Shown in pieces: positions 28,337 through 35,296 of a stretch of 64,000 nucleotides of DNA. A program made the position numbers and the translations under genes. The notes below the pieces were generated by a model, which saw nothing but the letters and a program-made list of their open reading frames with translations, searched no databases and was not told the DNA's origin. The stretch is from Bacteroidales bacterium (GTDB lineage Bacteria > Bacteroidota > Bacteroidia > Bacteroidales > VadinHA17). The stretch covers positions 1-64,000 of the forward strand of contig JADKBK010000014.1 of NCBI GenBank assembly GCA_016715075.1, read 5' to 3'. Each line of letters starts with the position of its first letter. Position 1 is the first letter of the stretch.

Positions 28337-29009
28337 AATTTGAGAGATCTGGTCTTAGTTTTTGTGTTCTTTCAAGGGATTGTTCATGTCTCCACTTTTC
28401 TATCTCGCCGGTATTTCCTGACAAGAGAATATCAGGCACTTTCCATCCTTGGAATTCAGATGGCCTGGTATAAACAGGAGGGGCCAGCAGATCGTCCTGA
28501 AAGGAATCTGAGAGTGCGGACTGTTCGTCTGAGATGGCTCCTGGTATGAGCCTGACAATTGCATCGGTTATTGCAGCTGCCGGTATTTCTCCACCGGAGA
28601 GGACATAATCGCCAATAGATATCTCCATTGTTATAAGATGATCGCGTATCCTCTGATCAACTCCTTTGTAATGGCCTGCCAGTATAAGCAGATTTTTATT
28701 CATTGAGAGCCTGTTAGCCATTTTCTGGTTGAACTTTTCTCCATCAGGGGAGGTATATATGATCTCATCGTAATCCCTCTCATTTTTCAGTTTTTCAATA
28801 GCCCTGAAAACCGGCTCTATCATCATAACCATACCTGCACCGCCGCCAAAGGCATAATCGTCAACGCTCCTGTACTTATCGCTTGTAAAATCCCTCAGGT
28901 TAATTATGTTTATCTCCACAAGCTTCTTTTCCCTTGCCCGTTTAACAATAGAGTGGTTAAGGGGACTTTCCAGCAGTTCCGGCAAAACGGTGATAATATC
29001 AATTCTCAT
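28329..29009 (-). CDS. trmD: tRNA (guanine-N1)-methyltransferase
   Basis: A 226-residue SPOUT methyltransferase with the TrmD signatures MRIDIITVLPELLESPLNHS, YRSVDDYAFGGGAGMVMM, LAGHYKGVDQRI and, in the knot, ISIGDYVLSGGEIPA. It methylates G37 of tRNAs with G36 next to the anticodon using SAM. Length is normal. Unlike in E. coli it is not next to rimM, rpsP or rplS; instead it overlaps a GH106-like gene by 8 bases. Confidence 0.95.
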   Translation of the reverse strand: MRIDIITVLPELLESPLNHSIVKRAREKKLVEINIINLRDFTSDKYRSVDDYAFGGGAGMVMMIEPVFRAIEKLKNERDYDEIIYTSPDGEKFNQKMANRLSMNKNLLILAGHYKGVDQRIRDHLITMEISIGDYVLSGGEIPAAAITDAIVRLIPGAISDEQSALSDSFQDDLLAPPVYTRPSEFQGWKVPDILLSGNTGEIEKWRHEQSLERTQKLRPDLSNYE

Positions 29010-29071
29010 TTATGCTGTTTTTGTAAAAATAGGAAGAATATATATATGGTGCAATAAACCCACTCCTAAGG

Positions 29072-29219
29072 GGCTGTTGAAAGCTGAGATTCTGGTTCTG
29101 GGTTCTGGTTCTGGGCTGGGTCCTGTGTATCCTTTCTAGAATCTCTGTGTAACAGTTAAAAACTTACACAGAGGGCACAGAGGTGGCACAGAGTTCCACA
29201 GAGGACTTTTTCAACAGCC
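29072..29219. mobile_element. MITE-like 148-base element with 11-base terminal inverted repeats
   Basis: GGCTGTTGAAA at 29072-29082 is perfectly repeated inverted at 29209-29219. Inside are a short GGTTCTG heptamer array (about 29093-29118), a 10-base inverted repeat CTCTGTGTAA (29143-29152) / TTACACAGAG (29164-29173), and CACAGAG-rich direct repeats. There is no open reading frame. I see no convincing target-site duplication, so mobility is inferred from the ends alone. Confidence 0.5.
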
Positions 29220-29278
29220 ACAACAAGTCAGCTCCGGACCAGGCACTGGTTTCAACATCTTAATTAATAATATTTTAA

Positions 29279-29287
29279 TATATTTGC
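29279..29287 (+). promoter_or_regulatory. Candidate -7 promoter element for the YkgJ-like gene
   Basis: TATATTTGC matches TAnnTTTGC and lies 23 bases before the ATG at 29311. Confidence 0.4.
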
Positions 29288-29310
29288 CACAAATCTCAAA
29301 TCTCTTTACC

Positions 29311-29553
29311 ATGGAATGCCGTTCAGGTTGCGGAGCATGTTGTATCGCCCTGTCGATATCATCTGAATTACCGGGAATGCCTGACGGTAAGCCGGCAGGA
29401 GTGAGGTGCATTCATTTGCTTGATGACTACAGTTGTTCAATATATAATGATCCTTCCAAGCCAAAGGTATGTACTGATTTTACAGCCGAACGGGAGTTTT
29501 GTGGTTCAGACAGGGAGGAGGCTATGACAATTTTGTTTTCACTCTCAATTTAA
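29311..29553 (+). CDS. YkgJ family cysteine cluster protein
   Basis: An 80-residue protein. MECRSGCGACCIALSIS contains the CxxxCxxCC metal-cluster pattern that defines the YkgJ/CxxCxxCC family, and two more Cys appear in GVRCIHLLDDYSC and KPKVC. It probably binds a zinc or iron-sulfur centre; the family has no established function. The start is ATG 29311, since the longer frame would need TTG at 29284, inside the promoter motif. A ten-base-period repeat follows 17 bases after the stop. Confidence 0.8.
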   Translation: MECRSGCGACCIALSISSELPGMPDGKPAGVRCIHLLDDYSCSIYNDPSKPKVCTDFTAEREFCGSDREEAMTILFSLSI

Positions 29554-29570
29554 CTTACAATAGTCAATCG

Positions 29571-29630
29571 ATCGTCATTTATTGTCATTTATAGTCATTA
29601 ATAGTCATTAATTGTCATTGATTGTTATCA
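29571..29630. repeat. Six tandem 10-base repeats (ATwGTCATTw)
   Basis: Units at 29571, 29581, 29591, 29601, 29611 and 29621 follow ATnGTCATTn with few changes and no spacing variation. They lie between the convergent YkgJ-like and amidohydrolase genes. Confidence 0.75.
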
Positions 29631-29651
29631 GGTATTGTTATTAGACAATAA

Positions 29652-29710
29652 GACCGCACGACCGCAAGACCTCCAGACCGCACGACCGCATGACCACATG
29701 ACCGCAAGAC
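29652..29710. repeat. Octamer array of the GACCGCAn type
   Basis: Seven or so units of GACCGCA plus one variable base (some degenerate, such as GACCTCCA and GACCACAT) in tandem, ending just before the stop codon of the amidohydrolase gene at 29715. Confidence 0.7.
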
Positions 29711-29714
29711 ATAC

Positions 29715-31403
29715 CTAGTTGCCAGAGGCGTATACCACTTTGCCGCCTGTAATTGTATAGTCAACCCTGGTCTTCATAATTTCGTTCTCAGGTATAGTAA
29801 GAAGATCCTTATCGGTTATTACAATATCAGCCAGGTAGCCTGGTTTGATCATACCTTTCCGGTCTTCCATGAATTGGGCATAGGCAGCGCCCAGGGTATA
29901 GTATCGTATAGCATCTTCCATACTGATCTTCTGTTCGGGATACCATCCGTTGCCATCTTCGCCCAGTCTGTCTTTTCTTGTCACAGAGGCATAAAGACCT
30001 TCCATCGGATTGAGTGGTTCCACCTGGTAATCTGTACCGAAAGCAATTGAGGCGCCGGCATCTGCAAGACTCTTCCATGCGTAGGCACCTTTCGCCCTCT
30101 CCGGCCCAATTCGTTTTATACAGAATTTTTTATCAGAGATACAATGAGTGGGTTGCATTGAGGCAATAACACCCAGCCGGGCAAACCTTGGGATATCTGA
30201 CTGTTGGAGGGTCTGGGTGTGTTCATCCCTGTGACGGCTGTCGCGTTTCCCATTCGCTTTCTGTGCCGCTTCAAATGAATTTAAAGTCCAGTTATTGCCC
30301 TTATCGCCGATTGAGTGGACTCCGATCTGGAAACCCATTTTGTCAGCTGTAATAACCATGTTCTGAAATTCTTCATATGGCATCATTGATAATCCTGATG
30401 AAGCAGGATTATCGGAAAAAGGTTCAAACATTAAAGCTGTTCCGGAACCGATAGTTCCGTCAATGAAGGCTTTAAGGTATCCAAACCGGATCCAGTTGTC
30501 TGTCCCGGGATATTTTTTTGCAAAAATAAGGTATTTCTCAAGCTGCTGTGAATCGGCTGTTAGTGCACCTCCAATGTCTATCCTGCTTGTCAGAAGTCCG
30601 TCTTTCTGCAGTTTCTCATACGCTTCAAAATCAGCGCCTCCCGGAACCTGTATACTTGTTACTCCAAGCTCCCTTGCTTCACTGAGGGCCAGAAGGTACC
30701 CCTGCCAGATCCTGGCTTCTTCTTCCTCCTTTGTTCTTTCAGGCTTTGATTCTCCGGTAATAATCATGCTTTCAGCATTTTCCTTAATTATACCTGTTGG
30801 TTCACCTGTTACCGGGTCTTTCTGGATCTCTCCCCCGAATGGATCAGGTGTATTTTTTGTGATTCCTGAGGCCTTGAGTACAAATGAGTTAACAAGTACT
30901 GAATGACCATCAGCCCTGCTGAGTACTACAGGATTATCAGGAGAAACCTTATCGATAAGCTCTTTTGAAGGCCATTTTTTGTCAACGAACATCTCATGTT
31001 CCCAGTGTCCTCCTTTAATAAGTTCTCCGGGTCGTGATTTTTCAACCTGTGCCCTGACTTTCCCGGTAATTACCGAAGGGTCTGTAGTGTACCTGAGTTC
31101 AATATAATCAGGATCCAATGGGCCGAAGTGTACATGGGCATCATTAAAGCCCGGCAAAATCAGCCTGTCTTTAGCATCTATCACCCTGGTGACACCTTCA
31201 CTGATCAGTTTAGATATCTCTTTTACCGACCCGACAGCAATGATTTTTTCGCCCCTGACAGCAATAGCTTCAGCATAGGGATTGTCCTTATCTATAGTAA
31301 GGACTTTCCCATTAATTATTACAAGATCTGCCTTCTCTTTTCCTGAACATGAACTGAAGTATGTCATGGATGCTATTGATAATAAGACGAATAGGTTTTT
31401 CAT
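29715..31403 (-). CDS. Amidohydrolase family 3 (YtcJ-like) lipoprotein
   Basis: 562 residues with a lipobox SSC at about residue 19, followed by SGKEKAD, so it is probably lipid-anchored. The amidohydrolase fold starts LVIINGKVLTID. Metal-site motifs are LPGFNDAHVHF near residue 85, VGVHSIGDKGN near 350 and ASIAFGTDYQVEP near 450. The composite C-terminal beta domain ends ITGGKVVYA. YtcJ-like enzymes hydrolyse amides or N-acyl compounds; the substrate is not known. It is monocistronic and divergent from dapB. Confidence 0.87.
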   Translation of the reverse strand: MKNLFVLLSIASMTYFSSCSGKEKADLVIINGKVLTIDKDNPYAEAIAVRGEKIIAVGSVKEISKLISEGVTRVIDAKDRLILPGFNDAHVHFGPLDPDYIELRYTTDPSVITGKVRAQVEKSRPGELIKGGHWEHEMFVDKKWPSKELIDKVSPDNPVVLSRADGHSVLVNSFVLKASGITKNTPDPFGGEIQKDPVTGEPTGIIKENAESMIITGESKPERTKEEEEARIWQGYLLALSEARELGVTSIQVPGGADFEAYEKLQKDGLLTSRIDIGGALTADSQQLEKYLIFAKKYPGTDNWIRFGYLKAFIDGTIGSGTALMFEPFSDNPASSGLSMMPYEEFQNMVITADKMGFQIGVHSIGDKGNNWTLNSFEAAQKANGKRDSRHRDEHTQTLQQSDIPRFARLGVIASMQPTHCISDKKFCIKRIGPERAKGAYAWKSLADAGASIAFGTDYQVEPLNPMEGLYASVTRKDRLGEDGNGWYPEQKISMEDAIRYYTLGAAYAQFMEDRKGMIKPGYLADIVITDKDLLTIPENEIMKTRVDYTITGGKVVYASGN

Positions 31404-31730
31404 GAAAAATATTTTTCAATTTGTTAATATATGGAAAATAATTGTCAGGCGCTTGTGGGAAAAATACAAATTCACCAAGGACACATAGCCAGGAAGTCTC
31501 CTGTTCATATTTCTTCTTACCCTGCGCCCTTCGCCCTTCGCCCTTCGCCCTTCGCCCTTCGCCCTTCGCCCTGCGCCCTGCGCCCTTCACCCTGAGCTCT
31601 GCGCCCTGCGCATTTAACCACGGAGTTGAACGGCGTGTGCTTCAAATTTTAACATAGCTTTATGCTTTTTGTTGAATATTAATTATGTCTGAACTGTTAA
31701 AACTGGTATTTTCGCAAAAAAAATATTATT
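31404..31730. other. 327-base divergent intergenic region between amidohydrolase and dapB
   Basis: It should hold the promoters of both genes. The only strong structure is the CGCCCTT heptamer array at 31518-31615. TATTTTCGC, 25 bases before the dapB ATG, is one mismatch from the -7 consensus. No RNA gene or ORF is supported; the ORFs crossing the array are repeat artefacts. Confidence 0.6.
31518..31615. repeat. CGCCCTT heptamer array, 14 units
   Basis: Units of seven bases run without interruption from 31518. Six perfect CGCCCTT copies (31525-31566) are flanked by variants CGCCCTG, CACCCTG and AGCTCTG. The sequence differs from the GGTTCTG/CCCAGCA arrays but has the same period. Confidence 0.85.
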
Positions 31731-32447
31731 ATGAACATTGCTTTAATAGGTTACGGCCGGATGGGTCATGAAATTGAAGATATTGCACTCAAGAGGGGAC
31801 ATAATATTAAACTGATCATCGATATGCACAATATGAATGATCTGTGTGCCGATAAGCTGTCTGATACCGATGTCGCCATTGAGTTTACAACTCCTGAGGC
31901 CGCTTTTGAAAATATTTCCAGGTGTCTTAACTTAGCTGTGCCTGTTGTTTCCGGAACGACCGGATGGCTTAAGGATTATGACAGGGCAGTTGCAATCTGT
32001 AAAAGGAGGGGCACCTCTTTTATTCACTCTTCAAACTACAGCATAGGTGTTAATCTCCTGTTCAGGTTGAATGAAGAACTTTCAAGACTTATGACAGGAT
32101 ACAGTGATTACAGTGTCTTTATTGAGGAGATCCATCACACAGCGAAGCTTGATGCTCCAAGCGGAACGGCCATCGCTCTCGCACAGGGAATAATTGGCAA
32201 ACAAAACCGTTATGATAACTGGTGTTTTGCGGAGGATAAAAGGGAAAATTGTATTCCTGTCAAATCATTACGTGAAGGTTCAGTGCCTGGGACACACATT
32301 GTGACGTGGGATTCTGAAATTGATACCATCAGCCTGAGACATGAGGCAAAAAACAGGAAAGGATTGGCATATGGCGCGGTTGTTGCTGCAGAATTTATTC
32401 GTTCCAGAAAAGGAATATTCACCATGAATGATGTAATGGGATTCTGA
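31731..32447 (+). CDS. dapB: 4-hydroxy-tetrahydrodipicolinate reductase
   Basis: 238 residues. The NAD(P)-binding motif is IALIGYGRMGHEIE at the N-terminus. VVSGTTGW and the catalytic/substrate signature EEIHHTAKLDAPSGTA (near residue 135) identify DapB. It reduces the dihydrodipicolinate precursor in the diaminopimelate/lysine pathway, in the cytoplasm. Length is close to the usual Bacteroidota form. It is followed 38 bases later by lepB, an arrangement seen in other Bacteroidota. LysC and LysA of the same pathway are about 10 kb away. Confidence 0.95.
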   Translation: MNIALIGYGRMGHEIEDIALKRGHNIKLIIDMHNMNDLCADKLSDTDVAIEFTTPEAAFENISRCLNLAVPVVSGTTGWLKDYDRAVAICKRRGTSFIHSSNYSIGVNLLFRLNEELSRLMTGYSDYSVFIEEIHHTAKLDAPSGTAIALAQGIIGKQNRYDNWCFAEDKRENCIPVKSLREGSVPGTHIVTWDSEIDTISLRHEAKNRKGLAYGAVVAAEFIRSRKGIFTMNDVMGF

Positions 32448-32485
32448 TAATTATTTTTACTTTTACCGCTTCTAAATCAATTAAT

Positions 32486-33874
32486 ATGAAGGAATTTTTG
32501 TCACGAAAGTATACACGATTTGCAATTGTAGCAATCCTCTATCTCCTGGTTGTAATCTGGATCGGCAATTTCTGGCTGATCCTTGGACTGGGAATTATTT
32601 ATGATTTATATATCACCCAGAAGGTGAACTGGACATTCTGGAAAAAGCGTCATGGCAAGAACAGCGCTTTTATAGAATGGCTCGATGCACTGATTTTTGC
32701 AGTAATAGCTGTTACCCTGATAAATATTTTCCTTTTTCAGAATTACCGGATCCCCACACCTTCAATGGAGAAATCGCTTCTGGTAGGCGATCATCTTTTT
32801 GTAAGTAAGCTGGCATATGGTCCAAGATTACCAAATACTCCTCTGGCATTTCCCTTCACCCAAAATACGATGCCACTGACTAAAGGTCAATCGTGGTCAA
32901 ATCTGCTTATCTGGAAATATAAGCGTCTTGCGGGATGCGGCAAAGTGAAAAATAATGATCCTATCGTTTTTAATTTTCCTGCTGGCGACACTGTTGTTCT
33001 TGAAGAGACTACCACCAGCTATTATGAGATTGTAAGAAGAAGCGCCAGGGATCTGAAAGCCAGGGATAGCTACAGCGGAACATCATCAAAGCCTGATAGT
33101 TACTACATGCAGATGGCGCGAAATGAAATAAACGGGAAATATACCGTCATTTACCGTCCGGTTGACAGAAGGGATAATTATGTAAAGAGATGTATTGCAA
33201 TACCAGGCGATTCACTTGCTATTAGGTCAGGGGTGATTTATATAAATGGCAAAATGGTTCAGGACAATCAGACACAGCAGACTACTTATGTTGTACAGAC
33301 AAACGGGACAACTATCAATCCGAAAGCATTTGAAAGGATGAATATTTACAGATCTGATCAGTCAATGATATCCGGGTCGGCTTACCTCTTACCACTCACA
33401 AAGGTTAATGCTGAATCGATAGGCAGGTTTTCAAATGTAACCGAAATTTCAGCTGGTCTTGCCAGGGAAGGTGAATTTGCCCCTCGTATCTTCCCATATA
33501 ATCCGGTTTACGGGTGGAATGAGGACAATTACGGGCCTATCTGGATTCCTTCCAGGGGAGCCTCAGTAGCGCTCGACACATCCAATCTCTGCCTTTATGA
33601 ACGTATAATTGATGTTTATGAGGCAAATGATCTGAGAGTAGAGGGTGATAAAATCTTCATCAACAATGTGCTTTCTTCCAGCTATACTTTTAAGATGGAC
33701 TATTACTGGATGATGGGTGATAACCGGCATAATTCGGCCGACTCAAGGTACTGGGGCTTTGTGCCAGAGGATCATGTTGTTGGAAAGCCGAAGTTTATAT
33801 GGCTCTCACTTGATAAGGAATCAAAGGGAATTAAGAAGATCCGTCTGGGGAGAATGTTTATGAAGGTGAGGTAA
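32486..33874 (+). CDS. lepB: Signal peptidase I
   Basis: A 462-residue S26 signal peptidase, larger than the E. coli enzyme. Hydrophobic segments near residues 12-45 and 68-90 anchor it. The catalytic Ser is in YRIPTPSMEKSLLVGDHL, and the catalytic Lys in RDNYVKRCIAIPGDSL some 140 residues later. The C-terminal box reads MMGDNRHNSADSRYWG followed by VPEDHVVG. The long insertion between Ser and Lys boxes is typical of Bacteroidota LepB. It removes signal peptides at the outer face of the inner membrane and probably shares a transcript with dapB. Confidence 0.94.
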   Translation: MKEFLSRKYTRFAIVAILYLLVVIWIGNFWLILGLGIIYDLYITQKVNWTFWKKRHGKNSAFIEWLDALIFAVIAVTLINIFLFQNYRIPTPSMEKSLLVGDHLFVSKLAYGPRLPNTPLAFPFTQNTMPLTKGQSWSNLLIWKYKRLAGCGKVKNNDPIVFNFPAGDTVVLEETTTSYYEIVRRSARDLKARDSYSGTSSKPDSYYMQMARNEINGKYTVIYRPVDRRDNYVKRCIAIPGDSLAIRSGVIYINGKMVQDNQTQQTTYVVQTNGTTINPKAFERMNIYRSDQSMISGSAYLLPLTKVNAESIGRFSNVTEISAGLAREGEFAPRIFPYNPVYGWNEDNYGPIWIPSRGASVALDTSNLCLYERIIDVYEANDLRVEGDKIFINNVLSSSYTFKMDYYWMMGDNRHNSADSRYWGFVPEDHVVGKPKFIWLSLDKESKGIKKIRLGRMFMKVR

Positions 33875-33960
33875 AACCTCATCCCCCGGCCCCTTCTCCC
33901 GGGGGAGAAGGGGAGGAAGAATCGTATAATCACATGATTAAGTCCCTCCCCCCCGGGGGA
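33875..33960. repeat. GC-rich inverted repeats downstream of lepB
   Basis: Beginning within a few bases of the lepB stop, the hairpin CCCCTTCTCCC / GGGAGAAGGGG (about 33889-33913) and a second CCCTCCCCC / GGGGGAGGG palindrome (about 33944-33963) are separated by an AT-rich spacer. A relative of the motif (CCCCTAACCCCTCCAGGGAGGGG) occurs near 63382, so it is a dispersed element. Confidence 0.65.
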
Positions 33961-33988
33961 GGGATTTAGGGAGAGGCAATACAAAAAG

Positions 33989-34014
33989 AAGGGACTTGTT
34001 TTCACAGGTCCCTT
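33989..34014. terminator. Bidirectional intrinsic terminator between lepB and rplT
   Basis: An 11-base-pair stem AAGGGACTTGT / ACAGGTCCCTT with a TTTC loop. T-rich tracts lie on both sides (TTTATTTAT on the plus strand, TTCTTTTTGT on the minus strand). It lies between the convergent lepB and thrS-infC-rpmI-rplT units. Confidence 0.85.
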
Positions 34015-34035
34015 TATTTATATAATAAATTTAAT

Positions 34036-34380
34036 CTATTTTACTTTTTCAACGATTGCCTTAAAGGCTTCAGGATGATTCATTGCAAGGTCTGCAAGTG
34101 TTTTCCTGTTTAGTGTGATTCCTTTTTTTGCAACTTTGCCGATGAATTCAGAATAGCTCATGTCATACTGGCGTACGCCTGCATTTATTCTCTGTATCCA
34201 CAGAGCCCTGAACAATCCTTTTTTCCTCTTTCTGTCACGGTAAGCATATCCTAAACCTTTATCGAGGGTATTTTTTGCTACTGTGATTACATTTCTTCTT
34301 GATCCAAAGTTACCTCTTGTCTGGCTAAGAACCTTTTTTCTCCTGGCTCTTGAAGCTACTGCATTTACTGATCTTGGCAT
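34036..34380 (-). CDS. rplT: 50S ribosomal protein L20
   Basis: 114 residues: MPRSVNAVASRARRKKVLSQ, KGLGYAYRDRKRKKG and LWIQRINAGVR are L20 signatures. The protein is basic and binds 23S rRNA early in 50S assembly. It is the last gene of the thrS-infC-rpmI-rplT cluster, 97 bases after rpmI, and is followed by a strong terminator. Confidence 0.97.
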   Translation of the reverse strand: MPRSVNAVASRARRKKVLSQTRGNFGSRRNVITVAKNTLDKGLGYAYRDRKRKKGLFRALWIQRINAGVRQYDMSYSEFIGKVAKKGITLNRKTLADLAMNHPEAFKAIVEKVK

Positions 34381-34477
34381 AACTCATTTTTTTTGAATGT
34401 CAGCGGTCTGATTACAGACTCTTAGATGCTGAACAATCTGTTAGTACTATGTTTAATTTTATCAATACGTGAAACTA

Positions 34478-34675
34478 CTACCTCATTGCAAGCATAACCT
34501 TAACATTCTTAAGGTCTGTTTTATGAACCAGACCTGCATAGGTAAGATTTCTCTTACGTTTGGTTGATTTTTTTGTCAGGATGTGGCTCTTAAATGCATG
34601 TTTCCGTTTGATCTTTCCTGTTCCGGTCAGAGAAAATCTCTTCTTTGCACCGGGATTGGTTTTCATTTTTGGCAT
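34478..34675 (-). CDS. rpmI: 50S ribosomal protein L35
   Basis: 65 residues: MPKMKTNPGAKKRFSLTGTG and the basic KRKHAFKSHILTKKSTKRKR define L35. It lies 24 bases after infC and 97 bases before rplT, the widely conserved order. Confidence 0.97.
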   Translation of the reverse strand: MPKMKTNPGAKKRFSLTGTGKIKRKHAFKSHILTKKSTKRKRNLTYAGLVHKTDLKNVKVMLAMR

Positions 34676-34699
34676 TTTTCTATCTCAATATATTAAAAA

Positions 34700-35275
34700 C
34701 TATTTTTTCTTTTTTGGTGAAAACGAAACTATCATACGTTTTCCTTCAAGTCTTGGAAGCTGTTCCACTTTACCATATTCTTCCAGGTCGTTAGCAAACC
34801 TGAGGAGAAGTACTTCGCCTTGTTCCTTGAACAGGATTGATCTCCCTTTGAAAAAGACATATGCCCTTACTTTAGCTCCCTCTTCCAGAAAACGGATAGC
34901 GTGTTTAAGCTTAAAGTTATAATCATGATCATCAGTGTTGGGTCCGAATCTGATCTCTTTTACAACAACTTTGGAAGCTTTGGCTTTAATCTCTTTCTGC
35001 TTTTTCTTCTGTTGATAAAGAAATTTCTGATAATCCACGATTCTGCAGACAGGTGGATCTGCATTGGGAGAAATTTCCACAAGATCAAGTTCCAGACTAT
35101 CTGCCAGCCGGAGAGCATCCTGGATGTTCATCACATCTGATTCTATCTCTTCCCCGACTACTCTGACCACTCTGGCAGTGATCCTTTGATTAATTTTGTG
35201 AGCCGGCTGGGTGATCCTTGCCGGGCTTCGTCTGATTGGTAAAGCTATAGCTCTTTCCTCCTTCTTTTTGTTAAT
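34700..35275 (-). CDS. infC: Translation initiation factor IF-3 with probable AUU start
   Basis: IF-3 with both domains. The N-terminal domain shows HKINQRITARVVRVVG and LDLVEISPNADPPVCRIVDY, and the C-terminal domain KVVVKEIRFGPNTDDHDYNF and FEEGAKVRAYVFFKGR-like helices. From thrS stop (35297) to the GTG at 35170 there is no in-frame ATG, GTG or TTG. The GTG would delete the conserved KINQRI segment and leave only 156 residues. ATT at 35275 follows AGGAAG at about the right Shine-Dalgarno distance and gives 191 residues, normal for IF-3. An AUU start is the known device for IF-3 autoregulation in E. coli. It lies 22 bases after thrS. Confidence 0.85.
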   Translation of the reverse strand: MNKKKEERAIALPIRRSPARITQPAHKINQRITARVVRVVGEEIESDVMNIQDALRLADSLELDLVEISPNADPPVCRIVDYQKFLYQQKKKQKEIKAKASKVVVKEIRFGPNTDDHDYNFKLKHAIRFLEEGAKVRAYVFFKGRSILFKEQGEVLLLRFANDLEEYGKVEQLPRLEGKRMIVSFSPKKKK

Positions 35276-35296
35276 ACTTGTACTTCCTATGGTGCA

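Noticed and set aside
31312..31657. ORFs on both strands through the CGCCCTT array
   Set aside because: They are translations of the tandem repeat (RRAKGEG and PSPFALR periods) without start context or homology.
35168..35170. GTG 35170 as the infC start
   Set aside because: It would remove the conserved N-terminal KINQRI segment and leave a protein 35 residues too short.
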